Shown here piece by piece: positions 1 through 9,203 of a DNA stretch of 64,000 nucleotides. The position numbers were made by a program, and so were the translations under genes. How positions within the stretch are numbered: the first letter of the stretch is position 1; the number at the start of each line of letters is the position of its first letter. The notes below the pieces were generated by a model. The model was not told the DNA's origin. It saw only the letters and a program-made list of their open reading frames with translations, and did not search any database. This DNA comes from Martinezella calliandrae (GTDB lineage: Bacteria; Pseudomonadota; Alphaproteobacteria; Rhizobiales; Rhizobiaceae), in NCBI RefSeq assembly GCF_030272695.1, contig NZ_JARFYN010000004.1:1-64000 (forward strand), in the 5' to 3' direction.

Positions 1-117
1 AACGGCAAGGCCGGTCTTCACACCCGTCTCTTTTTCCAATGCTGCGGTCGCCGTCTTCACCGCATCAATTACCGAAGCAGCCACCTGCTTGCCATCGATC
101 ACAGTCGTCACGCACAT
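1..117 (-). CDS. folD: FolD, bifunctional methylenetetrahydrofolate dehydrogenase/cyclohydrolase (5' end, truncated by window)
   Basis: Only the first 37-39 codons are present; the gene continues beyond position 1. The peptide runs T-T-V-I-D-G-K, then A-A-S-V-I-D-A-V, then [10 protein letters not shown], which I recognise as the N-terminus of rhizobial FolD. The enzyme interconverts methylene- and formyl-tetrahydrofolate in the cytoplasm for one-carbon metabolism. The likely start is GTG at 111, because GGGAG at 122-118 lies six bases before it. The in-frame ATG at 117 would abut that site and adds only Met-Cys. The reading frame is open to the edge. It is the first gene left of the polysaccharide genes and probably unrelated to motility. 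Confidence 0.8.
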   Translation of the reverse strand, partial: MCVTTVIDGKQVAASVIDAVKTATAALEKETGVKTGLAV

Positions 118-228
118 CTCCCGACATAGTTTCGGCGGCAATCTACAAGCCATCGGCCCAACGGATTTGCCTGCCAACGCCCTATGGTGTCTGAAAGCGG
201 TAATTGCAAGAAGAAATCGGCCGGGAGA

Positions 229-2166
229 TCAGCCACGAATCGTCCGCCGGCGAGAAGCATAGGTCTCCACTTTCGTCCGCAACAGCGCCAGTTCGCGTTG
301 GATCTGCGTCAGCTCCCCGGTAACCACAGGGCGATCATTGGCAACGGCAATGGCGGCATCGAAGCGCGGTTGCGGCAGGTCGGACATTGGTCGAGGCTGC
401 GGGGTCGGCACCGTCTCGTGATTGAAAACTGGCTCCGAAGCTGGTACGCGTCCGGCCATCTGATCGCCCAGAAGCAACGCGCCAGCCATCCATTTGCGCA
501 GGAGGACCAGGCAAAGCGCTGCGCCGAGACCCATCAGGAAACCCGCCGTCTGGCGGCCCGCGAGATTGTCGTCGAGGGGCGCCTTGGCAGCGACGGAAGG
601 GGCGACAACGGCGATCGGCGCTGCGACTTCCGCCGGCGGCATATCGGCGTTCTGCGTATTTGCCTCATAGCGGCTCTGTGCCGCTGCAACATCGTCCTGA
701 AGCTGACCAAAGCGGGCCATATCCACATCGGCGCTTTTCTGGCTGAGAGCGGTCATCCGCGTAGTCAGCGCCGCCTGGTTCTCAAGTGCAGCTTTCAGGT
801 TCGCATCGCTGTTGACTACCAAACGCTGAAGCTGGCTGCGAATATCGGCGGCCAGGCCATCGACGGTCGCCTGCTGCGCGAGCAGGCGAGGATGACGCGG
901 CCCGAGCTGCGTGGAGAGCTGGGTCAGCACGACCTTCGCGGCACTGTAGCGGCTGTGCAGATCATCGAGACCGGCAGCCGACAGATCACGCGGCAATGCG
1001 CCACTCATCACGCTGGCGGGTGTTGCGGATTTAGCGGCCGCGACGCGGGCCCTTGTGCTTTTCACGGCAGTTTCAGCGGCTTTGATCTCGCCGTCCAATT
1101 GCTGGCGCTGCCGCTGAATATCCAACGCCGCCTCGATCTTGTCGTCGCCATATTGCGCCTTGAACGCGGCCAGTGCGGCCTTGGCTTGATCGAGCTCCTT
1201 GAAGCTCCGGTCGGCGGAAGGGTTGCTTTTGCCAGCTAGGCCGGCGCCTTGCGCGACGGTAGCGTCGTAGATGGTCGCATCGGCCAGGCGGTTGGCGATT
1301 TCGGCCGATTTTGCGGGATCGGCGGTGGCAACGATGAGGTGCAAGGTGCCGCTCGCCACATCGGCGCTAACGGTGATATCCCGGCGAAGGGTAGCCTGCG
1401 CACGCGAGGGTGCGTCAGACGCGTTGCCGCTGCCCGACAGCAATTCCATGGCAACCCCGATGGCGCCGGCTTTGTCGCCGGTAAATTCCGGATCGCGGTC
1501 AAGTTTCAACCTGGCGACGAGATCGGAAAGCAGGGACGGCGCGACGATGCGTTTGGCGGTGATATCCAGAAGCGCCTGTCGCGCGCTCCCCTGCCCTTCC
1601 ATCCGCAGCGCGGTGTGGGAAACATAACGCGGCGGGGCCGCCAGCATTGCCGGCATGAAAGCGCCTGCCAGCGAAGCGGCGATGACGAAGGCGATGGAGC
1701 AGAACCCGAACGTCCAGCGACGGTCGGGCGGATGCGCCATCGCTGACACAAGCGGCAGAGCGGCCAGAGCCAACGGTTCAATCCCGGTATCGTCGATGCC
1801 GATCGAGGCTGAGGGCTGATTGACCATCGGCTCCGGCTGCCGATCAACGATCGTTTGGGGCGCGATGGGACGGCTTTGAAGGATGCCGCGGACAAGGTCG
1901 GGCAACGGCTGAGCTTCGTTGGCCACGGTCGCTGCAGATCTCTTCTGCCCGGAGACAGGATACGGGTCACCGTCCAGCATCTTCTGGATGACGGCCAGCA
2001 ATTCCGCATCGCTCGCTGCTTGGCCATCGATCGGTTGGAGATTGGCGGCAACGAGATAGCCATCCTTGCCGCGATCGAGATGGGCATGACGTCCGGCGCT
2101 GTGGAGAGCCTCGAAGGCTTCCGCATCGTCAGAATGAGGTCTGGTCGTGGCCTTGCTTTCGAACAT
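229..2166 (-). CDS. Wzz/GumC-like polysaccharide chain-length or export protein
   Basis: A 645-residue inner-membrane protein of the polysaccharide co-polymerase type. About 150 soluble N-terminal residues precede a first membrane helix near 157-177 (F-G-F-C-S-I-A-F-V-I-A-A). A large periplasmic part follows, with a long coiled-coil region around 325-510 rich in Ala, Gln, Leu and Asp. A second helix lies near 548-566 (A-G-F-L-M-G-L-G-A-A-L-C-L-V). The layout matches Wzz/ExoP/GumC proteins, which control length and export of surface polysaccharide. No Walker A motif or tyrosine-rich tail is visible after the second helix, so the autokinase domain of full ExoP/Wzc is absent. The long N-terminal cytoplasmic extension is unusual. 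The next gene upstream is a WecG-type glycosyltransferase, suggesting a small polysaccharide unit. The substrate is unknown. Confidence 0.7.
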   Translation of the reverse strand: MFESKATTRPHSDDAEAFEALHSAGRHAHLDRGKDGYLVAANLQPIDGQAASDAELLAVIQKMLDGDPYPVSGQKRSAATVANEAQPLPDLVRGILQSRPIAPQTIVDRQPEPMVNQPSASIGIDDTGIEPLALAALPLVSAMAHPPDRRWTFGFCSIAFVIAASLAGAFMPAMLAAPPRYVSHTALRMEGQGSARQALLDITAKRIVAPSLLSDLVARLKLDRDPEFTGDKAGAIGVAMELLSGSGNASDAPSRAQATLRRDITVSADVASGTLHLIVATADPAKSAEIANRLADATIYDATVAQGAGLAGKSNPSADRSFKELDQAKAALAAFKAQYGDDKIEAALDIQRQRQQLDGEIKAAETAVKSTRARVAAAKSATPASVMSGALPRDLSAAGLDDLHSRYSAAKVVLTQLSTQLGPRHPRLLAQQATVDGLAADIRSQLQRLVVNSDANLKAALENQAALTTRMTALSQKSADVDMARFGQLQDDVAAAQSRYEANTQNADMPPAEVAAPIAVVAPSVAAKAPLDDNLAGRQTAGFLMGLGAALCLVLLRKWMAGALLLGDQMAGRVPASEPVFNHETVPTPQPRPMSDLPQPRFDAAIAVANDRPVVTGELTQIQRELALLRTKVETYASRRRTIRG

Positions 2167-2265
2167 GCGGGTTATCTCGAGCGCATGGTCAGCGACCGAT
2201 GCAGATGGTTAACCCACTTTAAATTTTCATGGCAAAGAAAAGGTTAACAACCGCCGCGATAGTAA

Positions 2266-3135
2266 TCAGCCGACGAGCTTGTCGCGCGAAGGAAGCTGCG
2301 GCAGTGGCGTAGGCTGTGGCTCGGCGGCGCGCAGGATACGCTCCTTGCGGCCGAACTGGTGCCGGATGACCTGGAAGAAGAAGAGCGGCACGCCCAGGAC
2401 GTAACGCCGCCATAGCCTGCGCGGCTCGTGGAACAGCCGGAACATCCATTCGAAGCGCAATGCGCGCACCAGAGCCGGAGCACGCGGCACAGTGCCCGAG
2501 ACGAAATCGAAAAGCGCACCAACTGTCAGCACCAGCCGTGCATGCTGCGCATCGATATGCTCGGCAACCCATTTTTCCTGCAGCGGTGTTCCCATCGCGA
2601 CGATAAGCACATCGATCTTCTGGCGGTTGACTTCCGCGGTGATCAGCTCGCTTTTCGCTTTGTCGAAATAGCCGTCCGCAATGACGATGAACTCATGCCA
2701 TGGTGCATGATTGTGGAATTTTTCAGCGGCCTTTTCAACGACATCGCGGCGACCACCGATCAGACCGATACGCTTCGGCCGCTCCATGAAGGTCAGCAGG
2801 GCCGGCACGAAATCTGTACCGTTCAAATTGGCCGGAAAGGAAACTCCATGAGCCGCCCGCGAGGCGATATCCAGGCCCACACCGTCGGGCAGGACAAGGT
2901 TTTGCACCAGTACATCGCGATAGTTGCCGTCACGCAGCATCAACAGCATATTATGGGCGTTAACGAAGGAAATGACGGTCTGGCCGAGCGGAAGGGATGC
3001 CAGCTGGTTGATGAAGTTCAGCGCATCTTCCCAATTGAGGTCGCAAACCGGCAAATCGAAAATCATTCGACGCGAAGCGAGCACGGCAAAATTTGCGACC
3101 TGTTTCACCCACGACCTCCTGCCGCGACGCTTCAT
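2266..3135 (-). CDS. WecG/TagA/CpsF-family glycosyltransferase
   Basis: A protein of about 289 residues of the WecG/TagA family (GT26), which transfers N-acetylmannosaminuronate or related sugars to a lipid-linked acceptor at the cytoplasmic membrane face. Seen directly: V-N-A-H-N-M-L near the N-terminal third, L-P-D-G-V-G in the middle, I-G-L-I-G-G-R, and G-T-P-L-Q-E-K-W, the family hallmark for the active site. The C-terminus is basic and hydrophobic (R-F-E-W-M-F-R-L, R-R-Y-V-L-G-V-P-L-F-F-F), as expected for membrane association. I chose the ATG at 3135 (M-K-R-R-G-R-R); the frame is open upstream to 3255, but that part does not resemble the family. Likely works with the Wzz-like protein in making a surface polysaccharide; the actual sugar is unknown. 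Confidence 0.8.
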   Translation of the reverse strand: MKRRGRRSWVKQVANFAVLASRRMIFDLPVCDLNWEDALNFINQLASLPLGQTVISFVNAHNMLLMLRDGNYRDVLVQNLVLPDGVGLDIASRAAHGVSFPANLNGTDFVPALLTFMERPKRIGLIGGRRDVVEKAAEKFHNHAPWHEFIVIADGYFDKAKSELITAEVNRQKIDVLIVAMGTPLQEKWVAEHIDAQHARLVLTVGALFDFVSGTVPRAPALVRALRFEWMFRLFHEPRRLWRRYVLGVPLFFFQVIRHQFGRKERILRAAEPQPTPLPQLPSRDKLVG

Positions 3136-3309
3136 ACGCCTGACGCGGCAATTTCTCGACGCAAATCCTCCACCGCCTGTCCATTCGGTAACATCGGAAC
3201 CGTCGCTGAAGGTGCTTATAACAAGGCCGTCCCAAGCTTCCGTTAGGAGAATCAATCGAAATCGCGAAAGAGAAGCAAGGATTTGTTAAAGCCGTTGCGG
3301 GCGATAAAC

Positions 3310-3344
3310 GCGGTAGGCCTCCCACAGTCGGAGCGGCCTACCGC
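3310..3344 (-). terminator. Hairpin after the fliR-distal operon end
   Basis: Perfect 10-base inverted repeat, GCGGTAGGCC at 3310-3319 and GGCCTACCGC at 3335-3344, with a 15-base loop. It lies 16 bases past the stop of the last minus-strand gene of the flagellar block (stop at 3360). On the minus strand it is followed by GTTTATC, a short T run, so it may be a weak intrinsic terminator. Confidence 0.5.
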
Positions 3345-3359
3345 CGAGTTTCAACAGGC

Positions 3360-3896
3360 CTAATTCGCCGGCTTCGGTACCGTGTCTGGCGTCGGATCGC
3401 CCTGGACGATCTTTACGGGCTTGACGGTTCTCTTGCCGGAACCGCCGCCGTTGTTGATCTCATCCTTGGAGAGATAGTCGAGCTGTTCGACCATCACATC
3501 GGCGATGTAATCGCCGCCCAGGCGTTCATTCATCTTCTTCTTGATGTCGTTGCGGAAACTGGCCACATCAAAGCTGGCCGTATGGCTAATATCGATCGCC
3601 TTGTTGCCCACCAGCAGCGAAAAGAGTTGGTCCGTCGTCAATTCCGTCAGCGGCGTCTGCAGCGCGGCCGCCTTGCCCTTCTCCATCATGAAGGAGATGC
3701 GGGTGATGAAATAGCCGTTCACCTGGCCGTTGGCGATGACGGGCACGTTGATCGATTCGCCCTTGACGAACTCCTGCTGCGCCTTCTTGGCGTCGTCGGG
3801 ATTGATCACGGGCGCCGTCGCCATCTGCACCGAAAAATAGACCGAAGCCAGTGTTACGACGCAGACCCACAGGCCGGTGATGACGAGCTTGATCAT
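3360..3896 (-). CDS. Conserved flagellar-locus membrane protein, FliL-like layout
   Basis: 178 residues. A single N-terminal membrane helix (residues 3-25, L-V-I-T-G-L-W-V-C-V-V-T-L-A) is followed by a periplasmic domain. The pattern of a strand-rich part (Y-F-I-T-R-I-S-F) then a charged helix (F-R-N-D-I-K-K-K-M-N-E-R-L) and a hydrophobic strand (V-M-V-E-Q-L-D-Y-L) resembles the general plan of FliL, although a normal fliL also exists at 31619-32113. I do not recognise a named family. The start ATG overlaps the stop of the FlgN-like gene by 4 bases, so the two are translationally coupled and share the operon with flgJ. Probably an accessory stator or basal-body protein; function inferred only from layout and position. 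Confidence 0.5.
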   Translation of the reverse strand: MIKLVITGLWVCVVTLASVYFSVQMATAPVINPDDAKKAQQEFVKGESINVPVIANGQVNGYFITRISFMMEKGKAAALQTPLTELTTDQLFSLLVGNKAIDISHTASFDVASFRNDIKKKMNERLGGDYIADVMVEQLDYLSKDEINNGGGSGKRTVKPVKIVQGDPTPDTVPKPAN

Positions 3897-4261
3897 CCTG
3901 CCTCGCGGACGCGGAATTGCTCCTGCGAATAGGTGCCGTCCGCATCGGCGTTCTGCACCGCATTCTTCAGGATATCGGCGACAGCGCGGACGGCTTCGAG
4001 ATGGGCTTCGACGCGACGCGCGTTCAAGACCAGTTTCTTCTTAAGCCCGTGCAATTGCTCGATATGGGTGACGGCGAGTTCGGCCGGATTGGTATCGCGA
4101 AACAGCATCGACAATTCGTAGAGGCAGCGGCTCTTGTGAGCATTCGACACTTTGAGATCGAAATCCGGATCGGTGCCGATCCGGTTGTTCTCGTTGTCGA
4201 TGATCATCTCCAGGCGGCCAAGGACCGTCTTGATCCGGTAGTCGTTCGAAATTACTTCCAT
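3893..4261 (-). CDS. FlgN-like small flagellar protein (possible hook-associated protein chaperone)
   Basis: 122 residues, almost entirely predicted helix, no membrane segment or signal peptide. It opens with M-E-V-I-S-N-D-Y-R-I-K-T-V-L-G-R-L-E-M-I-I-D and has a second long helix with E-Q-L-H-G-L-K-K-K-L-V-L-N. Small all-helical proteins near the export genes are usually export chaperones; size and helical character fit FlgN, the FlgK/FlgL chaperone, but the sequence match by eye is weak. It sits 14 bases downstream of the rod-binding flgJ gene and overlaps the next gene by ATGA. Cytoplasmic. Alternative: a rhizobial protein with no outside counterpart. Confidence 0.5.
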   Translation of the reverse strand: MEVISNDYRIKTVLGRLEMIIDNENNRIGTDPDFDLKVSNAHKSRCLYELSMLFRDTNPAELAVTHIEQLHGLKKKLVLNARRVEAHLEAVRAVADILKNAVQNADADGTYSQEQFRVREAG

Positions 4262-4275
4262 GTCCTTCCCCCCGG

Positions 4276-4872
4276 TTATACTTTCTTGGACGTCAGCGTG
4301 TCTTGATTAGTGACCGTCGCATCGCTGTCACCATTGGTATCGGCTGCGGCAAGCGTCTTTCGCTGGAAATCGGTGATTGCGCTCAGGGCCATCTTCTTGT
4401 CGTTTTCATTGGTCGCCGAATTGATGGCGCCGGTGTTGCGCATCTTGGAAACCTGTTCCTGATACATTTTCTCGGCAATGCCGACGCCGCCATTCTTGGC
4501 CAGCGTGTTGCCGAGCTGTTCGGCCATCATGCCCTTCCAGATTTCGCCGGCGGAGCCCTTGCCATAGAGTGTTTCGCTGTTCGGCAGCATGTTCTTCACG
4601 AAGTTCTGCAGCACCATGGCTTCGAACTTGTGATAGACCTGCGGGACTTTCGTCGCCGCCGTATGCGTGTTGGCATTGCTGAGGCCGGCTCGCGTCGCGG
4701 CGCTATTGAGCGCGTCCACTGTCGAGGCGAAACCATTGCCGTTTTCCGCCAGGCTGGTAGCGGCGAAGGCAGCCCTGTTGGCCGCGAGTTTTTCCTGAGC
4801 CGCCTGCACGTCGGCTGGATTGGCGGCCTGGACGACATCCAGGACCAAATCACTCGGAGGCGAAATAGCCAC
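4276..4872 (-). CDS. flgJ: FlgJ-type rod-binding protein (no muramidase domain)
   Basis: 198 residues equivalent to the N-terminal half of enterobacterial FlgJ. The core (about residues 75-150) shows K-F-E-A-M-V-L-Q-N-F-V-K-N-M-L-P, then a glycine-rich stretch, then M-M-A-E-Q-L-G-N-T-L-A-K-N-G-G-V-G-I-A-E-K-M-Y, the standard rod-binding signature. The peptidoglycan hydrolase half is absent, as is usual in rhizobia; the separate transglycosylase at 15104 probably does that job. The start is GTG at 4872, preceded by AGGAA; an in-frame extension to 4923 contains no recognisable sequence. It caps the growing rod in the periplasm. The upstream gap holds a dispersed repeat (4894-4993). Confidence 0.8.
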   Translation of the reverse strand: MAISPPSDLVLDVVQAANPADVQAAQEKLAANRAAFAATSLAENGNGFASTVDALNSAATRAGLSNANTHTAATKVPQVYHKFEAMVLQNFVKNMLPNSETLYGKGSAGEIWKGMMAEQLGNTLAKNGGVGIAEKMYQEQVSKMRNTGAINSATNENDKKMALSAITDFQRKTLAAADTNGDSDATVTNQDTLTSKKV

Positions 4873-4893
4873 GTCACGTTTCCTTTCACTGAA

Positions 4894-4993
4894 GCATGAT
4901 CCTGGGGCGCATGAAGCGACCACCGGGCAAGGTCATGCCGAATCGAACTGTTAGAGCGAGGCGGCCGCTCAGCGACACGCCATCCTGCTCTAA
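4894..4993. repeat. Two-part palindromic dispersed repeat (RIME-like)
   Basis: First part: GCATGA at 4894-4899 faces TCATGC at 4933-4938. Second part: TTAGAGC at 4951-4957 faces GCTCTAA at 4987-4993. The GCATGATCC and TTAGAGC motifs are the ends of palindromic elements found many times in Rhizobium genomes. It fills almost all the gap between the FliJ-like gene and flgJ. Confidence 0.5.
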
Positions 4994-5004
4994 GATCGTG
5001 ATGA

Positions 5005-5424
5005 TTATGGTTTTTGAACCTTGCTGGAGGCTGGCGTTACGTCAGCGAAACGCTGATCGATGATGTCGTAGACGGCATTGTCGTCCGCCTCGCGCGTTTC
5101 CAACTCGCGAGCGTCCCTCATATGCTCCTCCAGCCGCTCTGCCTTGGTGCGCTCCTGCAGGACCTTCGTTTCGATCAGCTTCTGGATGCCGTCAAGCTGC
5201 TGATCCTTGAGCGTCAGGCGGCCATAACGGTCGGCGTAGTGGACCGAAAATGCCATATGCACCGGATCGGCCGAGCTGATCGCATCGATCAGCTTTTCCA
5301 TCGACTGACTGACCTCGTTGCGCTGGCGGGTCGTATCCGCAAGCTCGTTTTCCGCCATCCGCTCAAGATGGCGCTGTACCGCGACGAGGCGCTTCAGTTT
5401 TTCGGACCGGCTTCTTTCTGCCAC
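5005..5424 (-). CDS. fliJ: FliJ-like coiled-coil flagellar export protein
   Basis: 139 residues, nearly all helical and highly charged: S-E-K-L-K-R-L-V-A-V-Q-R-H-L-E-R-M-A-E-N-E-L-A-D near the start and T-K-A-E-R-L-E-E-H-M-R-D-A-R-E-L-E near the end form two long coiled-coil helices, the form of FliJ. FliJ sits in the ring of the FliI ATPase and links it to FlhA. Sequence identity to FliJ is always low, so the call rests on size, helix pattern and position directly downstream of fliR in an export-gene operon. It is far from fliI (37881), unlike in enterics. Cytoplasmic. Confidence 0.6.
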   Translation of the reverse strand: MAERSRSEKLKRLVAVQRHLERMAENELADTTRQRNEVSQSMEKLIDAISSADPVHMAFSVHYADRYGRLTLKDQQLDGIQKLIETKVLQERTKAERLEEHMRDARELETREADDNAVYDIIDQRFADVTPASSKVQKP

Positions 5425-5442
5425 GGCTCTTGCCCCGCCCCG

Positions 5443-6195
5443 CTAATGCCCATTGAAGACGCCGAGGAAGGCATCGGAGAACTGGCTGATCATCGCCGCG
5501 ATACTCAGATAGAGCATGAACAGCCCGCCCATCAGTAGATAGGGGGTGGAGATGAAGTAGATCGGAATCTGCGGCGCCAGCTTGTTGATGAAGCCTATCG
5601 AAATCTGGAACATCAAACCGTAGAGCAGAAAGGGGCTCGCCAGTCGCAGCATGATGAAAAAAGTGGACTGCAGCGTATCCGTCACCGACACCAGCGAGGC
5701 CCGCGCCTCAATATGGCCACCGAAGGGAATGACGGAGTAGGAATCGACCAGCGCCTGCAGGACGTAATGGTGGAAATCCAAAATAAACAGCATCATCAGC
5801 CCGCAAAAGCTGATCATGCTGGTGAGCGCTGTCTCGTTCGAGTCTTCGACGATGTCCATGCCGCCGGGCGCATTGAAGCCGATCAGCATCGATATGGCCG
5901 AGCCGGTGAATTGCAGCCCGAGCGTAAAAAGCCGCGCCATCATGCCGTACATCAGGCCGATCACCGCTTCGGTGAAGATCAGCCCGATATAGGTAGCGCC
6001 GTTCTTTGACACTTCCGGATATATGGTGTTCCAAAGCAGCGGCATGACCGCCATCGACAGCGCCGCCGCAAGAAGCAGCCGAATCTGGGGCGGCACGCGA
6101 CCTGACGAAAATCCCGGAAGCACCATGACGCAGCCGCCAATACGGCAAAAGGCGAGAAACAACGCCAGAACGGTGCCCTGGGGGTCTGTTATCAT
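5443..6195 (-). CDS. fliR: FliR, flagellar export gate membrane protein
   Basis: 250 residues, the usual FliR length, with about six hydrophobic helices. Recognisable parts are [17 protein letters not shown] near the start (family F-x-R-x-x-x-x-x-x-x-P), [14 protein letters not shown], and [15 protein letters not shown] near the C-terminus. FliR joins FliP and FliQ in the export channel under the MS ring. Its ATG overlaps the flhA stop by four bases, so it is coupled to flhA. Gene order flhA-fliR is normal for rhizobia. Confidence 0.93.
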   Translation of the reverse strand: MITDPQGTVLALFLAFCRIGGCVMVLPGFSSGRVPPQIRLLLAAALSMAVMPLLWNTIYPEVSKNGATYIGLIFTEAVIGLMYGMMARLFTLGLQFTGSAISMLIGFNAPGGMDIVEDSNETALTSMISFCGLMMLFILDFHHYVLQALVDSYSVIPFGGHIEARASLVSVTDTLQSTFFIMLRLASPFLLYGLMFQISIGFINKLAPQIPIYFISTPYLLMGGLFMLYLSIAAMISQFSDAFLGVFNGH

Positions 6196-8279
6196 GAGAT
6201 AGAGCCTAGAATCTTAATCTCGATCCCCTTGGCCAGTTCTACATGCGACAGGACCGGAAGAGTCGCGAATAGGCGTTCGATGATCATGCGCACATAGGAG
6301 CGCGTTTCCGGTGACGTGACAAGCACGAAGGGCAAGCCGCGGTCCATGTATTCACGGATAACTTTGCCGGCCTGCTCGCTGAATTCTTCCAGATTGCGCG
6401 GATCGATGTCGAATTCGACGATCTCGCCCTTCTGATCGCGCTTCAGCGCCTGATGGAAAATGAGATCCCACTTGCTGCCGAGGCGGAGAACACGCAATAC
6501 ACCATTGTCGGCCAGGTCGCCGCAGAGCTGCTGCGCCATGCGCACGCGCACATGTTCGACGATCTGCTCGGTCTTGCGCACATGCGGCGCAAGCTCGGCC
6601 ACTGCTTCCAAAATGAGATGCAGGTTGCGGATCGAGACGCGCTCGGCGAGCAGAAGCTTGAGCACCGCCTGCAGGCCGGAATAGGACATGTGCGACGAGC
6701 AAATTTCGTCGGCGAGCTTCTTGTATTCCGGATCGAGGCGCTCGATCAGGATCTTCACATCCTTGTAAGAGAGAAGTGCGGGCAGGTTGTTGCGGATCAC
6801 TTCGCTCATATGCGTCAGCACGACGGAGACATTGTCGATCGGTTGGAAGCCTTCGCGCTTCAGATCCTCGGTGAAGGCTTCGAGAACGGAGACCGCAGGC
6901 ATGCCGAAGGCGGGCTCGCGGATCTCGTCGCCCGGAACGGTCGGTTTGCGACCCGAGCCGGTGACGACAAGTACTTCGCCGACACGCAGGATATTGGAGG
7001 CGACCGTCGTGCCGTGGATGCGGATCTGATAGGACTTGTCGGCAATGGCGATGTCGTCGATCACCTTGATTTCCGGCACCACGAAACCGTATTGCGTCGC
7101 GAATTTCTTGCGCATCTTGCCGACACGGAAGGCCAGCTCCTGATGCGCACCGAGTAGCCGGGTAGAGACGATCTTGCCGAGCGCCAGTTCGATTTCCGAG
7201 GTCGTCAGAACCGACTTGACCGAATCCTTCTCCATTTCCTTCGTCTGCATCACCTTCTTTTCCTCAGCATCGCGCCGAAGCTTGTTTTCAGCTTCGACCT
7301 GCCGCGGAATGAACCAGGCGCCGCCGGCCATCAGGCCGCCGAGGATAAGGAAGGGAATGAAGGGCATGCCCGGCATGACGGCCAGAATGCCCATGAGGAT
7401 GGCGGCGACGGCGAGCGCGCGCGGATAGCCGCTCAACTGATTGATAACCGCCTGGTCGGTGGAGCCAGCAGTGCCGCCGCGCGAAACGAGAAGGCCGGCA
7501 GCGAGCGAGACGATGAGCGCCGGCATCTGCGACACCAGACCGTCACCGACCGAAAGCTTGACGAAGACATCGGCCGCCTGGCCGATCTGCATGCCGTGGC
7601 GGAAATAGCCGATGATGATGCCGCCGAAAATGTTAATGCAGGTGATGAGCAGGCCGGCGACGGCATCGCCACGGACGAATTTGGAAGCACCGTCCATCGC
7701 GCCGAAAAAAGAGCTTTCCTCTTCCAGTTCCCTGCGCCGCCGCTGGGCTTCCTTTTCATCGATCAGGCCGGCCGACAGATCGGCGTCGATCGCCATCTGC
7801 TTGCCCGGAATAGCATCGAGGGTGAAACGCGCGCCGACTTCGGCGATACGCGTCGCACCCTTGGTGATGACGATGAAATTGATGGTGATCAGGATCATGA
7901 AGACGATCAGACCGATGACGAAATCGCCGGACATCACCAGGCTGGAGAAACCCGCAATCACGCCGCCCGCCGCATCATGTCCCTCGTAGCCGTGTGAGAG
8001 GATGACGCGCGTCGTCGCAATGTTCAGCGACAGGCGCGTCATGGTGGCGATCAGCAGGATGGTCGGGAAGGATGAGAATTCCAGCGGCTTCTTGATCCAC
8101 AGCGCCACCATCAGGATTAGCACCGAGAGCGCGATCGAAAAAGCCAGACCCATGTCGATGAGAAATGGCGGGATCGGCAGGAACAGCACGCAGAGGATGA
8201 CCATGATACCGAGGGCGAACCCGATATCACGCATGCTGGGATTGGCTTTAGGAAGTGCTATTGCGGGTGGTTGCGCCAT
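6192..8279 (-). CDS. flhA: FlhA, flagellar export gate protein
   Basis: About 695 residues. The N-terminal half has eight membrane helices, then a cytoplasmic domain that receives chaperone-bound substrates. The family signature is clear: [21 protein letters not shown] near residue 75, [10 protein letters not shown], then [20 protein letters not shown], and [16 protein letters not shown]. The start chosen is the ATG at 8279 (M-A-Q-P-P-A-I-A-L); the frame is open seven codons further. It lies 118 bases after fliQ and overlaps fliR at its end, so fliQ-flhA-fliR probably form one transcript. Confidence 0.95.
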   Translation of the reverse strand: MAQPPAIALPKANPSMRDIGFALGIMVILCVLFLPIPPFLIDMGLAFSIALSVLILMVALWIKKPLEFSSFPTILLIATMTRLSLNIATTRVILSHGYEGHDAAGGVIAGFSSLVMSGDFVIGLIVFMILITINFIVITKGATRIAEVGARFTLDAIPGKQMAIDADLSAGLIDEKEAQRRRRELEEESSFFGAMDGASKFVRGDAVAGLLITCINIFGGIIIGYFRHGMQIGQAADVFVKLSVGDGLVSQMPALIVSLAAGLLVSRGGTAGSTDQAVINQLSGYPRALAVAAILMGILAVMPGMPFIPFLILGGLMAGGAWFIPRQVEAENKLRRDAEEKKVMQTKEMEKDSVKSVLTTSEIELALGKIVSTRLLGAHQELAFRVGKMRKKFATQYGFVVPEIKVIDDIAIADKSYQIRIHGTTVASNILRVGEVLVVTGSGRKPTVPGDEIREPAFGMPAVSVLEAFTEDLKREGFQPIDNVSVVLTHMSEVIRNNLPALLSYKDVKILIERLDPEYKKLADEICSSHMSYSGLQAVLKLLLAERVSIRNLHLILEAVAELAPHVRKTEQIVEHVRVRMAQQLCGDLADNGVLRVLRLGSKWDLIFHQALKRDQKGEIVEFDIDPRNLEEFSEQAGKVIREYMDRGLPFVLVTSPETRSYVRMIIERLFATLPVLSHVELAKGIEIKILGSIS

Positions 8280-8397
8280 CGACCGTTTCCGTCTCTTCAT
8301 GAGAGGGGGTAAACGGCTGACCCGTTTGCCCTATTCGGTCAGATCATTAAGAGGCGAAGCTTGCGCGAGAATGGCCTCGCGCTGATCGCCCACCGCC

Positions 8398-8664
8398 CTA
8401 GAATCCCGATTGGATACGGGAGAAGACGAGGTTGGTGAAGATTGAGATCTGCGAGCCGACGAAGGGCGCCGTGATACCGATCGTCACCATGACCGCAATA
8501 ATCTTCGGTACGAAGGTCAATGTGGCCTCCTGCACCTGGGTCAGCGCCTGAATCAGGGCGATGACCAAGCCGACGACCATGGCGGCGAGCACTGCCGGGC
8601 CGGAAGAGACGAGGACCGTCCAGATCGCCGCCTGGAAGATATCCAATGCATCGGCTTCGTTCAT
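8398..8664 (-). CDS. fliQ: FliQ, flagellar export channel protein
   Basis: 88 residues with two membrane helices, the standard FliQ form: A-D-A-L-D-I-F-Q-A-A-I-W-T-V-L-V near the start, G-P-A-V-L-A-A-M-V-V-G-L-V-I-A-L-I-Q-A-L-T-Q-V-Q-E-A-T-L-T-F-V-P-K in two pieces in the middle, and F-V-G-S-Q-I-S-I-F-T near the end. The G-L-x-I-A-x-x-Q-A-x-T-Q-x-Q-E-x-T-L-x-F-x-P-K pattern is diagnostic. It lies between flgD (upstream) and flhA. Part of the FliPQR pore. Confidence 0.95.
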   Translation of the reverse strand: MNEADALDIFQAAIWTVLVSSGPAVLAAMVVGLVIALIQALTQVQEATLTFVPKIIAVMVTIGITAPFVGSQISIFTNLVFSRIQSGF

Positions 8665-8720
8665 GCCATCCCCATCCTTCAGTTCAGCCGGCTCCTCATG
8701 AGCCGCTGGCGGCGTCCGTG

Positions 8721-9203
8721 CTATTTGGACGAATCGCTGCTGCTACTATTATCCGTCGACGACGGCTTATCAATCGTCGTTCCCGAAGGAGCGACGGTAA
8801 CGCCAGCTTGCAGGAGGACTTTGTCGCCTGCATCGGTCTGCGCGATAATGCCGTCTGAATAGACGGTTACTTCCTTTATGGTGCCAGTCACTGTGCCGTC
8901 GGCACTCATGATCTGCTTGCCGATATAGTCCGACGCATTCGAAATCCACTGGTTCTGCAACACTGTTTCCAGATGCGAGTTCGTCTGGATCTGCTGTTCG
9001 ACCTGGGAGAAACTGGCAAGCTGCGAAATCTGCTGGGTCGCATCCATTGGGGAGGTCGGATCCTGCGTCTTCATCTGGGCGATGAGGAGCTTCAGGAAGT
9101 CGTTATAGTTCAGGCTGGCGCTCTGCTGCGCAGCAGCACTACTGCTCGAACTGCTCGAGCTGTTGTTATTGCTGTTGATCTGACTGACCGGATCTATCGC
9201 CAC
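8721..9203 (-). CDS. flgD: FlgD, hook-cap (hook assembly scaffold) protein
   Basis: 160 residues, short for FlgD but normal for rhizobia. A Ser/Asn-rich, Ala-rich N-terminus (residues 8-30, poly-Ser) precedes the conserved block [21 protein letters not shown] and [13 protein letters not shown]. After that comes [16 protein letters not shown], the start of the small C-terminal domain. The tail is another Ser-rich stretch. It is exported and caps the growing hook. Its start overlaps the end of flbT by 10 bases. Confidence 0.92.
   Translation of the reverse strand: MAIDPVSQINSNNNSSSSSSSSAAAQQSASLNYNDFLKLLIAQMKTQDPTSPMDATQQISQLASFSQVEQQIQTNSHLETVLQNQWISNASDYIGKQIMSADGTVTGTIKEVTVYSDGIIAQTDAGDKVLLQAGVTVAPSGTTIDKPSSTDNSSSSDSSK

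Noticed and set aside
184..1239. Plus-strand frame of 351 codons opposite the Wzz-like gene
   Set aside because: Arg/Gly/Leu-rich shadow; the minus strand has a coherent two-helix protein.
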